Positions 25,621-35,414 of a DNA stretch of 63,699 nucleotides are shown one piece after another. This DNA is from RGDT01 sp964630925 (GTDB lineage Bacteria > Planctomycetota > Planctomycetia > Gemmatales > Gemmataceae): assembly GCA_964630925.1 (NCBI GenBank), contig CAZVZK010000050.1:1-63699 (forward strand), read 5' to 3'. How positions within the stretch are numbered: position 1 is the stretch's first letter; each line of letters starts with the position of its first letter. The notes beneath the pieces were generated by a model. It saw only the letters and a program-made list of their open reading frames with translations, did no database searches and was not told the DNA's origin. A program made the position numbers and the translations under genes.

Positions 25621-28600
25621 CTATCGCCAGTCACCGGAGAGGACGAACCCGGCCCACCAGGCCGGCGGCGAGCGCCTCACCTTCTTGCCGGAGACGACCA
25701 CCTCCGCCGTCTTCCCCGCCCCACGCACGCCGCGGACGTCGGACAGCCTCCTGGCGCGCTCCTCGACCCACTCGGGGTGGCGCATCACCTCCACCTGGGC
25801 GAGGCGCAGGGCATCCAGCTTGCCCTTCTTCTCCTTCCAGAGGTGGAGGTAGAAGCGCTCCATCAGGACGGCCGTCGCCGCGTCGTCCACGCTCCACAGG
25901 CTCGTGATGGTCGTGCGTGTGCCGGCGACCTGGAAGGCGCGTTGCAGGCCGAGAACGCCCTCGCCGGACGACACCTCCCCCAGGCCGGTCTCGCAGGCGC
26001 TGAGGACGGCCAGCTCCAGGCCCGACAGGTCCAGCTCCGCCACCTCCAGCGCCGTCAGCGTGCCGCGTCCGCCGCCGGCGAGGATGAGGCCGGACCGCAT
26101 CGCCGGGCTGGCAATGGCCCCGCCCCGCTCGTCGCCGGGGCGGCCGCGGAAGAAGCCGTGCGTCGCCAGGTGGGCGTGCGTCCGCCGCTGGAGCCCGGCG
26201 CGGACGGCCTCGCGCGTCGCCCACTCGCGGCGCAGCTCTTCCACCGGCCCCTTGACCCGCGCGCGGAAGGCCGCCGCCACCGACGCCAGCTCGTCCCGCG
26301 TGCCGGGCAGCTCCGGCCAGTCGGCGTCCGCGCCGGGCAGCAGCCGGGCGGGCGGCGCCCCGAGCGCGGCGCGGAAGTCCACGTCGCCGACGACGAGCAG
26401 CGACGGCGGGCCGCCCTTGCCGCGTCCCAGGAGCGCGGGCAGCAGGGCAGGCACCGGCACCACGGCGAGGGCCCGCTCCTCGAGCAGGGACGTGCCGGGC
26501 CTGGCGCCGGGCAGCGCGGCGAACGGCACGGCGCAGAGCGCGCCGTCGGGGGCGATGAGGACGGTCTCTGCGCCGGCGAGGTGCTTCTCCAGGGGCAGCC
26601 AGAGGCGATTGCGCAGCTCGGCCCCATGCTTGCCGCCGTCCCCGCCCCGCCGCAGCTCGTTGCGGAAAGAGATGATCTCGGGGAAGAGCGTGGCGGGCGT
26701 CCCCAGCTCGACGCGCACCGGCGGCCTGCCGGGGCGGACGACCCAGGCCGCGAGGGCGCTCTCGTTGCGCCACCCACTGGGCCTGACATCCGGCACCTGG
26801 CGGACGTAAATGAACAGGTCGATCAACGCCGCCCCCTCGGGGAGGGCGCGGGCGAGGGCCGCCGGGGACGCCGGCGCTGGCCGTGTCGCCGCGCCGGGGC
26901 CGATGCGGGCGAGGGCGGCCTCCAACGCCTCGCGTTCGCGGTCCAGGGCCTCGGCGGCGGCGGCGCGGTGGCCGGCGTCGCCGCGCCTCTCGGGGGAGAG
27001 GGCGAGGCCGGCGAGGCGCTCCGTCACGCCGCGGATCTCGAGGAGCAGGGCGGCCGCGCGGGGGTCGTCCTGCTCGGCGAGGAGGCGGGCGAAGCGGCGG
27101 CGGTGTTGCTGATGGGCCAGGGCCAGGCCCTTGAAGCGGAGGACGTGGGCGTACACCGCCGATGCCTCGCCGGGCGCCTCCGGCACGGCGAGCCGCAGCC
27201 AGATGCCCTTCTCGACCTGGTCGAGGAGCCCCATCTGCTGGCGTTCGGACTGGGCCGGGGCGGCGTCCTCCAGCAGCTTGAACGCCTCGGCCAGGGCGAC
27301 CTCGGCGTGCCGGCGGGCGCGGGCGGGGTCGCCCGCGCGGAGGAGGCAGCGGCCCAGCCCGTCGTGGGCGGAGAAGGTGTCCTCGCGGCTGCCTTGCAGA
27401 TCGAGGGCGTGCGAGAACAGGCGGGACGCCTCGGCGGTGCGTCCGGCGTCGAAGCAGGCGGCGGCCAGATTCTGGACCCCCGTGGACAGGTCGTAGGGGG
27501 GCGTGCCGACGCGGCGTTTCATGGCGAGGGCCTCGGCCATCAGGCGGGCGGCCTCGGCGTGATGGCCGGCCTTGTGGAAGGACAGGCCGAGCGCGTCCAG
27601 GGTGGACGGGGAGGGGGCCCCCAGGCGGCGCTCCCGCCGCAGGGCGCGGCCCAGGAGTGCGTCGGCCTCGTCCACCCTGCCGAGTTTGACGAGGGTGCCG
27701 GCGCGGTAGAGGAGCGTCAGGCCGTAGTCGGCGTTGGCCTCGCCGCCGGCCGCGAGGGAGATTCGGGCCGCCTCCTCGAACGCCGGGAGGGCGTCGCGGG
27801 GGTCGCCCAGCTCGTCGAGGGCGCGGCCGAGCTGGATGAGGGCGCTGCCCAGGTCGGGGTGCGCGTTGCCGAGGACGGCGCGGCGGGCGGCGACGACGCG
27901 GCGCACCAGGGGGAGGGCGGCGGCGGGGTCGCCCTTGCGCAGGTTGACGCTGGCCATGTTGCCGAGCATCGTCAGCGTGTACGGGTGGCGCGGGCCGAGG
28001 CGGGCGCGGAGCAGGGCCTCGCTCTGGCCGAGCAGGCCGAGCCCGCGGGAGAAGTCGCCGACGGACGCATAGGCCGTCCCGAGGTTGCCGAGGGTCAGGG
28101 CCAGATCCTCGTGCCGGCCGCCCAGGAGGCTCATCTTGAGGCGCAAGGCGTCCCACAGGATGCGGGCCTTCGCCGGGTGGTCCTCGGCGGGCCAGACGGA
28201 GCCGAGGTTGTTCAGCACGCGGGCGTGGCTGGCGGTGCGCTCCAGGCCGTTGGCCCTGACGCGGGCGAGGCCCTCGCGCAGGGTGGCGATGGCGGCGTCG
28301 GTGTCGCCGAGGTCCGCCCGGCTCAGGCCGACGCCGTTGAGCACCTCGATGGCCTCGGGGCAGCCGGGGCCGTGGGCGCCGTCCATGGCGGCGAGGGCGC
28401 GGGTGCCGGCGCGGACGGCGGCGCGGGGGTGGCCGAGGTCACGCAGGAGGGCGGTGAGCGTCACGAGGGACTGTGCCGTGTCGGGGTGGGCGTCGCCCAG
28501 GGCACGGGAGCGGATGGCGAGGGCCTGCTGCACGGCGTTCCAGGCGTCCGCGAGATGGCCGCCCTCCATGAGGAGCACCCCGGCGTTGTGGAGCCAGCGG

Positions 28601-29154
28601 CCGACGTTGGGATGGCCCGCCCCGTAGAGGCTTGCGAAGAGGGACGCCATCTCGCGGCACAGGGTGGCGGCCTGGGCGGGGCTCTCGCGGCGGAGGGCGA
28701 GGATGCGCCGCTCCAGGGGGGCGACGCGGCCCAGTTGTTTCGCCCCGGCGGGGCCCCAGGCGGCGCGACGGCTCAGGGCGGTCAGGTCCCAGGTGGCGTC
28801 GATCACCTTCCAGTGCGATTCCGGGTAACGCATCCGCAGGACGGTGAGCGCCTCACGCCGCGCCTCCAGGGCCGCGTCGAAGCGTCCCAGCGCGGCGCGG
28901 TGACCGCCCAGCGCCTGGAGCCAGTCGAGCATGCCGGGGCGGACGTGGCCGAACAGCTCTCGCTCGACGGCGAGGCCGCGCTCGAGGGCGGCGACGCAGG
29001 CGGCGCGATCGCCCCTGGCGTGGGCCTCGTTGGCCTCGCGGAGGGCGGCCTTCTCGACGGCGAACCGCGCGATCTGCTCCTTCGTCAGCAAGTAATCGAT
29101 GTGCGGCGCGGCGCCGAGCGAGAGCGCGGCGAGGAGGCAGGCGAGGCGGCGCAT
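25621..29154 (-). CDS. exported TPR protein with C-terminal CHAT protease-like domain
   Basis: 1177 residues. MRRLACLLAALSLGAAPHID is a signal peptide. Residues about 40-640 are helical repeats of the kinesin-light-chain type TPR (for example GDAHPDTAQSLVTLTALLRDLG, LGPRHPYTLTMLGNMASVNL split over two repeats). Residues 790-1175 form a CHAT domain, a caspase-related fold: HLATHGFFRG with His999 and LAVLSACETGLG with Cys1054 make the catalytic dyad, followed by FQVAGTRTTITSLWSVDD. The dyad is intact, so proteolytic activity is possible. The convergent FHA/pseudokinase gene ends 12 bases away. Unlike TPR-CHAT of CRISPR type III-E this one is secreted and has no CRISPR neighbours. Confidence 0.85.
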   Translation of the reverse strand: MRRLACLLAALSLGAAPHIDYLLTKEQIARFAVEKAALREANEAHARGDRAACVAALERGLAVERELFGHVRPGMLDWLQALGGHRAALGRFDAALEARREALTVLRMRYPESHWKVIDATWDLTALSRRAAWGPAGAKQLGRVAPLERRILALRRESPAQAATLCREMASLFASLYGAGHPNVGRWLHNAGVLLMEGGHLADAWNAVQQALAIRSRALGDAHPDTAQSLVTLTALLRDLGHPRAAVRAGTRALAAMDGAHGPGCPEAIEVLNGVGLSRADLGDTDAAIATLREGLARVRANGLERTASHARVLNNLGSVWPAEDHPAKARILWDALRLKMSLLGGRHEDLALTLGNLGTAYASVGDFSRGLGLLGQSEALLRARLGPRHPYTLTMLGNMASVNLRKGDPAAALPLVRRVVAARRAVLGNAHPDLGSALIQLGRALDELGDPRDALPAFEEAARISLAAGGEANADYGLTLLYRAGTLVKLGRVDEADALLGRALRRERRLGAPSPSTLDALGLSFHKAGHHAEAARLMAEALAMKRRVGTPPYDLSTGVQNLAAACFDAGRTAEASRLFSHALDLQGSREDTFSAHDGLGRCLLRAGDPARARRHAEVALAEAFKLLEDAAPAQSERQQMGLLDQVEKGIWLRLAVPEAPGEASAVYAHVLRFKGLALAHQQHRRRFARLLAEQDDPRAAALLLEIRGVTERLAGLALSPERRGDAGHRAAAAEALDREREALEAALARIGPGAATRPAPASPAALARALPEGAALIDLFIYVRQVPDVRPSGWRNESALAAWVVRPGRPPVRVELGTPATLFPEIISFRNELRRGGDGGKHGAELRNRLWLPLEKHLAGAETVLIAPDGALCAVPFAALPGARPGTSLLEERALAVVPVPALLPALLGRGKGGPPSLLVVGDVDFRAALGAPPARLLPGADADWPELPGTRDELASVAAAFRARVKGPVEELRREWATREAVRAGLQRRTHAHLATHGFFRGRPGDERGGAIASPAMRSGLILAGGGRGTLTALEVAELDLSGLELAVLSACETGLGEVSSGEGVLGLQRAFQVAGTRTTITSLWSVDDAATAVLMERFYLHLWKEKKGKLDALRLAQVEVMRHPEWVEERARRLSDVRGVRGAGKTAEVVVSGKKVRRSPPAWWAGFVLSGDWR

Positions 29155-29286
29155 GGCGTCCTCCGGCCGGGGTCAGTGTTTCGGCCGCGGCAGGTCGCGG
29201 GGGATCGAAACCTGCGGTGAAGTGTCCCCCGCCAGGATACGGCCGCACTGGCACGGCGGCGGCCGGGATGGTACCCTGACGACCAC

Positions 29287-29293
29287 AGGAGGT
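29287..29293 (+). promoter_or_regulatory. ribosome binding site of the Uma2-type gene
   Basis: AGGAGGT, seven bases before the ATG at 29301. It decides the start in favour of MSVKQEIHYP over an in-frame ATG nine bases earlier, which would overlap the site. Confidence 0.7.
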
Positions 29294-29300
29294 GCGGGCG

Positions 29301-30044
29301 ATGAGCGTCAAGCAAGAGATCCACTACCCCGACTCGGACGGGCAACGCATGTCCGACAACATGAAGCAGGCCCGGTGGATCTTCATCCTCTTCGGAAACC
29401 TGTGCGCCCTGTTCAAGGCCGCCTCTGACATCCTGGTGGCCGCCGACAACCTATGGTACCCGGTCGAGAGCGAGCCGGAGACACGGGCGGCGCCGGACGT
29501 GTACGTGGTGTTCGGCAGGCCGAAGGGCGACCGGGGCAGTTACCGGCAGTGGGAGGAGGGCGGCGTCCCGTTGACCGTGGTCTTTGAGATCCTCTCCCCG
29601 GGTAACACCGACGAGGAGATGGAGGCCAAGTTCAACTTCTACGAGGAGCACGGGGTTGAGGAGTATTACATCTATGACCCACAGAAGAACACCTTCCAGG
29701 CGTTCATCCGTGGGCCGATGGGCGGCGCCCTCGTCCGCCGGCGGTTCAGGGACACGTTCACCAGCCCGCGGCTGAAGATCCGCTTCGAGATGGCCTCCCC
29801 CGAAATGCGCGTCTTCTACCCAGACGGCAGGCCCTTCCGCTCCTTCGAGGAGCTGGCGGCTCACCAGGAAAGTGAAACTGCCCGCGCCGACGCCCAGGCC
29901 GCCCTCCGCCTCGATGCCGAGAAACGCGCCGACGCGGCCGAGGCGCGGGTCGCGCGCCTCGTCGAGCTGGGGCGCAAGGCGCGGCGTGGCCAGGCCTCTG
30001 CCGACGAGATCGCCGAGCTGGAGCGGCTGGAGGGCGCGCCCTGA
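29301..30044 (+). CDS. Uma2-family (DUF820) PD-(D/E)xK-fold protein
   Basis: 247 residues. The core follows the restriction-endonuclease fold of the Uma2/DUF820 family: PDVYVVFG (acidic residue), VVFEILSPGNTDEEMEAKFNFYEEHGVEEYYIYDP, which supplies the E-x-S and the conserved Lys/Tyr, split here at the glycine. The C-terminal 70 residues are a charged coiled coil (AHQESETARADAQAAL onward), a known extension in the family. These proteins are numerous in planctomycetes and cyanobacteria; nuclease activity is assumed from fold, biological role unknown. Divergent from the CHAT gene, and its end is only 3 bases from the convergent gamma-glutamyltransferase gene. Confidence 0.85.
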   Translation: MSVKQEIHYPDSDGQRMSDNMKQARWIFILFGNLCALFKAASDILVAADNLWYPVESEPETRAAPDVYVVFGRPKGDRGSYRQWEEGGVPLTVVFEILSPGNTDEEMEAKFNFYEEHGVEEYYIYDPQKNTFQAFIRGPMGGALVRRRFRDTFTSPRLKIRFEMASPEMRVFYPDGRPFRSFEELAAHQESETARADAQAALRLDAEKRADAAEARVARLVELGRKARRGQASADEIAELERLEGAP

Positions 30045-30047
30045 GCG

Positions 30048-31658
30048 TCACTCCTCGAACGCCGCGGGGCGCCCGGCGCGGCGGTGGTCCCGCGCGGCCT
30101 CGTACTCGCCGGACTTCGGGTTGAGCCAGATGGTGTGCGCGTCACCCTGCGCCCGCACCATCGTCAGCGTGTGGCCGATCTTCGCCAGCGGCTTCGCCTT
30201 CTCGGCCAGGCCGGCCTCGACCTGGAGGCGGTCGGGGAACCACTGGTGGTGCATCCGCGGGGCCTCGACGGCCTCCTTTCCGGTGAGGCCGAACTCCAGC
30301 ACGTTCAGCACGACGCACAGGACGGTGTTGATGATCGTCCGGCCGCCGGGGCTGCCCGTCACCAGCACCGCCTTGCCGTCCTTCACGACGATCACCGGCG
30401 TCATGCTCGACAGCATGCGCTTGCCCGGCTCGATGAGGTTCGGCGTCGTGCCGATGCGGCCCGAGCGTGTCGTCACGCCCTCGGCGCGGTTGAAGTCGGT
30501 CATCTCGTTGTTGAGCAGGAAGCCGGCCCCCTTCACGACGATCCGCGAGCCGAAGCTGTCCTCCAGCGTCGTCGTCAGGCTGACGGCCATGCCCGCCCCG
30601 TCGATGACGGAGAAGTGCGTCGTCGATGGCTTCTCGTCCGACAGCTCGATCTCCGGCGCGACCTTCTCGCTCGGCGTCGCCTTCGATGTAACGATGGAGG
30701 CCGCCAGCTTCTTCGCGTACTCCTTCGTCGTCAGGTGGGCGGGGATTTTGACGAAGTCCATGTCGCCGAGGTGCCGCGCCCGGTCGGCGTAGGCGCGGCG
30801 CATCGTCTCGGCGACGAGGTGCAGCGTGCGCGGGGAGTGCCGCCCCTCTTTCTTCAGGTCGAACGTCTCCAGCATGTTCAGCATCAGGAGCAGGCACACG
30901 CCGCCGGAGGACGGCGGCGGGGGCAGGTACAGCGTGTGGCCGCGGTAGGTGCCGACGATGGGGTCGCGCACCCTGGCGGCGTACCCCTTCAGGTCGTCGG
31001 CGGTGATGAGGCCGCCCCCGGCCTTCATCTCCTTGACCAGCAGGTCCGCCGTCTCGCCGGCGTAGAAGCCGGCAGGGCCCTTGTCGGCGATGCGTTTCAA
31101 CGTCTTGGCGAGGTCGGGCTGGGTGAGCGTGTCGCCAGCCTTCCACACGCTTCCGCCGGGCCTGCCGTAGACGCGGTGCAGCTCGGCGTTCCCCTTGCCG
31201 CGTTTCAGGGCGGTGTTGAGTGAGCCGGCGAGGGCGGCATCCACGGGCACGCCTTTCTCGGCGAGGCGGATCGCCGGGGCGAGGAGATCCTTCCAGGCGA
31301 GCTTGCTGTGCTTCGCGTGGGCGAGGTGCAGGCCGGCGACGCTGCCGGGCACGCCGACGGTTTGGTACGGCGATTTGATCCCCGTCGCGAACAGGGCCTT
31401 CGTGGCGGCGGCCGGGGCGGTCTCGCGGAAGTCGAAGACGGACGCCTTGCCATCGGCGCCGGGCGTGCGGACGACCAGGAAGCCGCCGCCGCCGATGTTG
31501 CCGGCCTCGGGCCAGGTAACGGCGAGGGCGAAGGCCGTGGCCACGGCGGCATCGACGGCGTTGCCGCCGGCCTTGAGGGCAGCCCGCCCCGCGTCGCTGG
31601 CCGGCTCCGAGACGGAGACGACGTGGCCGGCGGCGGGCAGGAGGAGCAGGAACAGCAT
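30048..31658 (-). CDS. ggt: gamma-glutamyltransferase
   Basis: 536 residues from ATG 31656-31658 with a short hydrophobic leader MLFLLLLPAAG, so probably exported. The Ntn-hydrolase signatures are complete: GGNAVDAAVA, GNIGGGGFLV, the autoprocessing site STTHFSVID (nucleophile Thr346, giving a 345-residue large and a 190-residue small subunit), LNNEMTDF, and GSPGGRTIINTV near the C-terminus. The enzyme cleaves glutathione and transfers gamma-glutamyl groups. FGSRIVVKGAGFLLNNEM is the usual small-subunit segment. Same direction as and 16 bases downstream of the FtsX-like permease gene; possibly co-transcribed. Confidence 0.92.
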   Translation of the reverse strand: MLFLLLLPAAGHVVSVSEPASDAGRAALKAGGNAVDAAVATAFALAVTWPEAGNIGGGGFLVVRTPGADGKASVFDFRETAPAAATKALFATGIKSPYQTVGVPGSVAGLHLAHAKHSKLAWKDLLAPAIRLAEKGVPVDAALAGSLNTALKRGKGNAELHRVYGRPGGSVWKAGDTLTQPDLAKTLKRIADKGPAGFYAGETADLLVKEMKAGGGLITADDLKGYAARVRDPIVGTYRGHTLYLPPPPSSGGVCLLLMLNMLETFDLKKEGRHSPRTLHLVAETMRRAYADRARHLGDMDFVKIPAHLTTKEYAKKLAASIVTSKATPSEKVAPEIELSDEKPSTTHFSVIDGAGMAVSLTTTLEDSFGSRIVVKGAGFLLNNEMTDFNRAEGVTTRSGRIGTTPNLIEPGKRMLSSMTPVIVVKDGKAVLVTGSPGGRTIINTVLCVVLNVLEFGLTGKEAVEAPRMHHQWFPDRLQVEAGLAEKAKPLAKIGHTLTMVRAQGDAHTIWLNPKSGEYEAARDHRRAGRPAAFEE

Positions 31659-31674
31659 GGCGGGGCTCCGGGGT

Positions 31675-34146
31675 TCAGGTGTGGCGGAGGGCCTCGGCGA
31701 TGTCGAGGGAGGCGGCACGGCGGGCGGGCCCCCACGCCGCCAGTATCACGACGGCGAACGTCGCGATCACGCAGCCGAGGATCTGCGCCGGCGAGACGGA
31801 GAACGGGACGAAGTGGCCGAGCAGGGCGGGCGTGGTGATGTTCATGAGCCAGGCGAGGAGGACGCCGGCGGGCAGGCCGGCGAGCAGGCCGGCGCCGCCG
31901 AGGATCAACGCTTGCGAGAGGATCAGCCGCCGCAGGCGGGCGCGCGGCAGGCCCACGGCGCGGAGCAGGCCCATCTGCCGCGTCTGGTCGATGAGGTTGG
32001 CGGCCAGGGTGTTGGCGACCCCGACGGCGGCGACGAGGGCGACGAGGAGCATCAGGCCGGCCACCGAGAGGCGGGCGGCCAGGGCCACGCGTAGGATCAT
32101 GCCGCTGAACCGCTCATTCGACTCGGCGGCCAGGCCCCACCCTTCGGCGATGTCGGACACGGCCTGTCGCAATTCGCCCTCGCGGCCCGGCGTCGGCGTC
32201 AGGCCGACGGCGTGGGGGGAGCAGAAGCGGAACAGGCGGCGGGCCTCGGCGTAGTCGAGGTAGAACGCCAGGCCGCCGAGGGAGTACTCCTTGACGACAG
32301 CGCCGACACGGACACGCGCCGGGCCGTCGGGCGTGGGCAGGTCGATGTGATCGCCGACGCCGACGCCGAGGCGTCCGGCCAGGGCGGTGCCGACGAGCGC
32401 CTCGCCGCGGCGGAGGGCGTCGGCGTTGCCGGCATGGACGAGGAACGGGGCCGGCATGGCGGGCGGCACCTCGCGGGCGATGAGCAGGGCGGGCACGCCG
32501 GCGAGGTCGAGGGGGAGGAAGCGGATGCGGCTGGCGATGCCGACGCCTGGGAGGGCGGCGAGGTCGTCGTCGAGGCCGTCGGGCAGGGCGGCGGTGGTGA
32601 GGACGGAGGCCGGGTCGGCGGGGGACGGGCGGACGATCCAGGCGTCGGGGATGGAGGCGCGGTACCAGGCGTGGATGTCGGCGAGGTTGTTCTCGAACGA
32701 ATTGCCGAAGGCGACGGCGGCGCAGACGGCGGCGAACAGGACGCCGACGGTGAGGGCGGTGCGGCGCGGCTCGCGGGCGAGGAGGCGCAGGGCGAGGCGT
32801 GATTCGGGGCCGCGTGCGAGCCACGCCGCCGGGGCGAGGAGCCAGGGCAGGGCGGAGGGCAGGAGCATGGCGCAGCCGACGAGGAAGGGTGCGGCGGCGA
32901 AGGGGAGCAGCGGGCGTGCGGCGGCGCCGGGCAGCCGGCCGGCCCACACGGCGATGACGAAGACGAGGCTGAAGCCGGCGAGGGCGGCGCCTGCGAAGGC
33001 GGGCCAGCGGGCCGGGGCGTCGGCACGCGTTCTGCCAGCGAGGTCGGGCAGCGGCGGACGCGAGGCGGCCTCGCTCGCGGGGAAGTAGGCGGCGGCCAGG
33101 GCCAGCACCGGCCCGAGGAGGCCGGCGAAGAGGAGGGCCTGCGGGGCGAGGACCCATGCCGGCGTGATCACGCCCAGGAAGGTGGCGTTGAGCGACAGGA
33201 CGGCCGCGGCCAGGACGACCCCGAGCGGCACGCCGACCAACGCGCCGGCGAGGCCGAGGAGCAGGGCCTGACGCAGGACGATGCCCCTGAGCTGGGCGGA
33301 GGACGCGCCGAGGGCGCGGAGGAGGGCGAGCTGGCGGCGGCGCTCGGCGAGGTGCATCAGCACGGTGTTGAAGATCACGAGGGCCCCGGCGACGACGGCG
33401 ACGACGCACAGGGTCAGGTGGGCCTGCTCCATGCCGGCGAGGTACTCGGCGGCGAGACGCGCCTTGCCGCCGACGGGGCGGAGGTCGGCGTCGGGAACGT
33501 CGAGCGCGGCGCCCGGGGCGAGAACGACGTGGACGGCGGTGTAGGATCCCGAGGGCAGGCGGAACAGGTCGCGGGCGAGGTCGAGCGAGACGACGCCCGC
33601 GGCCCCGCCGTTGAAGGCCAGCGGCCCCGTGGCGTCGTGCAGGCCGGTGACGGTCACGGTGGCGGGGCCGCCGGGGGTGGCGATGCGGATGTCGTCGAGG
33701 ACGGCGACGCCCAGGCGGGCGGCGAAGCGTCGTTCGAGGCGGACGCCGGTGAGGCCGTGGGGGAGGGGCGGCGAGAAGTCATGGACGCCCCCGGCGGCGG
33801 GGTCGATGCCGAGGACGAGCAGCGGCAGGGGGCCGGCGGGGGTGATGAGGGCGGACGGGGCCTGGACGACGCCGACGGAGGCGAGGACGCCGGGGGCATT
33901 GCGGATGGCGGCGAGGTCGGGGGTGAAGAAGGGGGCGCGGGGGATCAATTCATGCGTGGCGTGGCCGGAGGCGGCGCGGAAGAGGGTGGCGTAGCCGCGG
34001 CGTGTGCCCTCGATGGCGGTGAGGACGGCGGCGACGGCGGCGACGCCGAGGACGATGCCGGCGAGGGCGAGGAGCCAGCGGAGGGGGCGGCGCGCGGAGT
34101 CGCGCAGGGTGTACGCCCACCGCAGCCCGAAGCTCGACCCGGCCAT
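31675..34146 (-). CDS. FtsX/MacB-type ABC transporter permease
   Basis: 823 residues from ATG 34144-34146 (MAGSSFGLRWAYTLRDSARR). Layout of a double FtsX permease: helix at 20-43, extracytoplasmic region, helices near 245-270, 290-315 and 340-365, a repeat of this pattern in the second half, and the C-terminal triple helix with LLVALVAAVGVANTLAANLIDQTRQMGLLRAVGLPRARLRRLI, the characteristic FtsX segment (about residues 700-745). Such permeases move lipoproteins or hydrophobic compounds with a separate ATPase. No ATP-binding subunit gene lies in the neighbourhood, so the partner must be encoded elsewhere. The open frame extends upstream as low-quality sequence. Confidence 0.88.
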   Translation of the reverse strand: MAGSSFGLRWAYTLRDSARRPLRWLLALAGIVLGVAAVAAVLTAIEGTRRGYATLFRAASGHATHELIPRAPFFTPDLAAIRNAPGVLASVGVVQAPSALITPAGPLPLLVLGIDPAAGGVHDFSPPLPHGLTGVRLERRFAARLGVAVLDDIRIATPGGPATVTVTGLHDATGPLAFNGGAAGVVSLDLARDLFRLPSGSYTAVHVVLAPGAALDVPDADLRPVGGKARLAAEYLAGMEQAHLTLCVVAVVAGALVIFNTVLMHLAERRRQLALLRALGASSAQLRGIVLRQALLLGLAGALVGVPLGVVLAAAVLSLNATFLGVITPAWVLAPQALLFAGLLGPVLALAAAYFPASEAASRPPLPDLAGRTRADAPARWPAFAGAALAGFSLVFVIAVWAGRLPGAAARPLLPFAAAPFLVGCAMLLPSALPWLLAPAAWLARGPESRLALRLLAREPRRTALTVGVLFAAVCAAVAFGNSFENNLADIHAWYRASIPDAWIVRPSPADPASVLTTAALPDGLDDDLAALPGVGIASRIRFLPLDLAGVPALLIAREVPPAMPAPFLVHAGNADALRRGEALVGTALAGRLGVGVGDHIDLPTPDGPARVRVGAVVKEYSLGGLAFYLDYAEARRLFRFCSPHAVGLTPTPGREGELRQAVSDIAEGWGLAAESNERFSGMILRVALAARLSVAGLMLLVALVAAVGVANTLAANLIDQTRQMGLLRAVGLPRARLRRLILSQALILGGAGLLAGLPAGVLLAWLMNITTPALLGHFVPFSVSPAQILGCVIATFAVVILAAWGPARRAASLDIAEALRHT

Positions 34147-34246
34147 GAGATGTCGCCCTCGAAGGGAGTGGCCCCATAGGACGAATAGGACGCGTGGGGC
34201 CCACAGGACAGGTGAGGGCGTGGTGGCCGACCCGCGGGGGCCGGCT

Positions 34247-35254
34247 TCAGCCGCGTGCCCCCACCTCCGCACGCACGATGCGCGCGGCCTCGGCGAGGCT
34301 GCGCATCTTGGCACACGCCAGGTAACGTGCCGTCTGCGAGAAGCCGCAGTCCGGCGTGACGTGGACACGTTCCGGCTCGATGTGGCGCAGCACCTCGCGG
34401 ATACGCGACGCCACGAAATCCGCCGGCTCGACCCATGTGTTCTTCACGTCCACCAGGCCGACGGCGAGGCCCATCTCCGGCGGCAGCTCGCGGGCCAGCT
34501 CGATCTCGGCCATCTCGCGGCTGGCGAACTCCAGGGCGAGCTGGTTCACCCGCGCCCGTCCCAGGTGCGGGAAGAGGGGCCGGTAGCTGCGGCGGCCGAC
34601 GGCCCGCGCCCTGTAGTTGCCGAAGCACATGTGCAGGCTGATGAAGGCCGTGACGCCCTCGTTCGTGCGCGAGATGATTTCGAGGAACTCCTCGGGCGCG
34701 TCGGGGCGGCAGGCGAAGCTGGGCTCGTCGAGCTGGAGGAAGGTGACGCCGGCCGATTGCAGGGCGCGGAGCTCGGCGTTGACGATGGGCAGGAGGGCCT
34801 CGGTGACGGCGCGTCTGTCGCGGTACACGTCGCCGCCCTCGATGCAGCCGGCCAGGGTGAACGGGCCGGGGACGGGGATCTTGACGGGGGCCTGGGTGAT
34901 GGAGCGGAGGCGGCGGTACTCCTCGACGCAGCCGAGGCCACGCGGGGCGGTGATGGGGCGGACGGCGCGGTACCTGTCGCGCTGGTCGTGGGCGGGGGCG
35001 CCGAGGAGGCGCGATGGGGGCAGGGGCTCGATGCCGTCGAGGAAGGAGTAGAAGCCGAGGTTGAAATCGACGCGGGTCATCTCGCCGTCGGAGATCAGCT
35101 CGGCGCCGGCGTCGAGCTGGTCGGCGACGGCGAGGCGGACGGCGTCGCGGACGGCCTCCTCGCGGTCGGCGGGGCCGAGGCGTGCGGCGCCGTCCATGAG
35201 GTGGGTGTACCAGCCGGGGAAGGACCAACTGCCGATGACGGTGGGTGTGAGCAT
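34247..35254 (-). CDS. MetE C-terminal-like (cobalamin-independent methionine synthase family) protein
   Basis: 335 residues, a single UROD/MetE-type barrel rather than the double 750-residue MetE. Motifs: VIGSWSFP at the start, ELISDGEMTR, VPGPFTL, FLQLDEPSF, the zinc ligands in SLHMCFGN (His and Cys) and VHVTPDCGFSQT (Cys). These match the methyltransferase half that transfers methyl groups to homocysteine or related thiols. Stand-alone members act in varied methyl-transfer or C-S chemistry, so the exact substrate is not assigned. Lies 100 bases upstream of the permease gene on the same strand, with a GGCCCCA...TGGGGCC inverted repeat in the gap. Confidence 0.8.
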   Translation of the reverse strand: MLTPTVIGSWSFPGWYTHLMDGAARLGPADREEAVRDAVRLAVADQLDAGAELISDGEMTRVDFNLGFYSFLDGIEPLPPSRLLGAPAHDQRDRYRAVRPITAPRGLGCVEEYRRLRSITQAPVKIPVPGPFTLAGCIEGGDVYRDRRAVTEALLPIVNAELRALQSAGVTFLQLDEPSFACRPDAPEEFLEIISRTNEGVTAFISLHMCFGNYRARAVGRRSYRPLFPHLGRARVNQLALEFASREMAEIELARELPPEMGLAVGLVDVKNTWVEPADFVASRIREVLRHIEPERVHVTPDCGFSQTARYLACAKMRSLAEAARIVRAEVGARG

Positions 35255-35414
35255 GGTGGCGTCATCCTACGACGGTGCCACACCCACGAGGAGGCGCGAG
35301 CTCGGCGGCCCGCGAACCTTGTCCTCCCTCCGCCCTTCCGTACATTTTGACCGGCCACACCCTGGCCCGCACGGGCCGACAGCGATCACACCACCCGATA
35401 CTCTGGAGGCCAAC

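Noticed and set aside
25621..29154. TPR-CHAT as part of a CRISPR type III-E (Craspase) system
   Set aside because: It carries a signal peptide, and there is no Cas7-11, CRISPR array or other cas gene in the window.
25777..29220. An 1147-residue open frame antisense to the TPR-CHAT gene
   Set aside because: The sequence is Gly/Ala/Glu-rich without domains; the other strand has an intact signal peptide, TPR repeats and a CHAT dyad.
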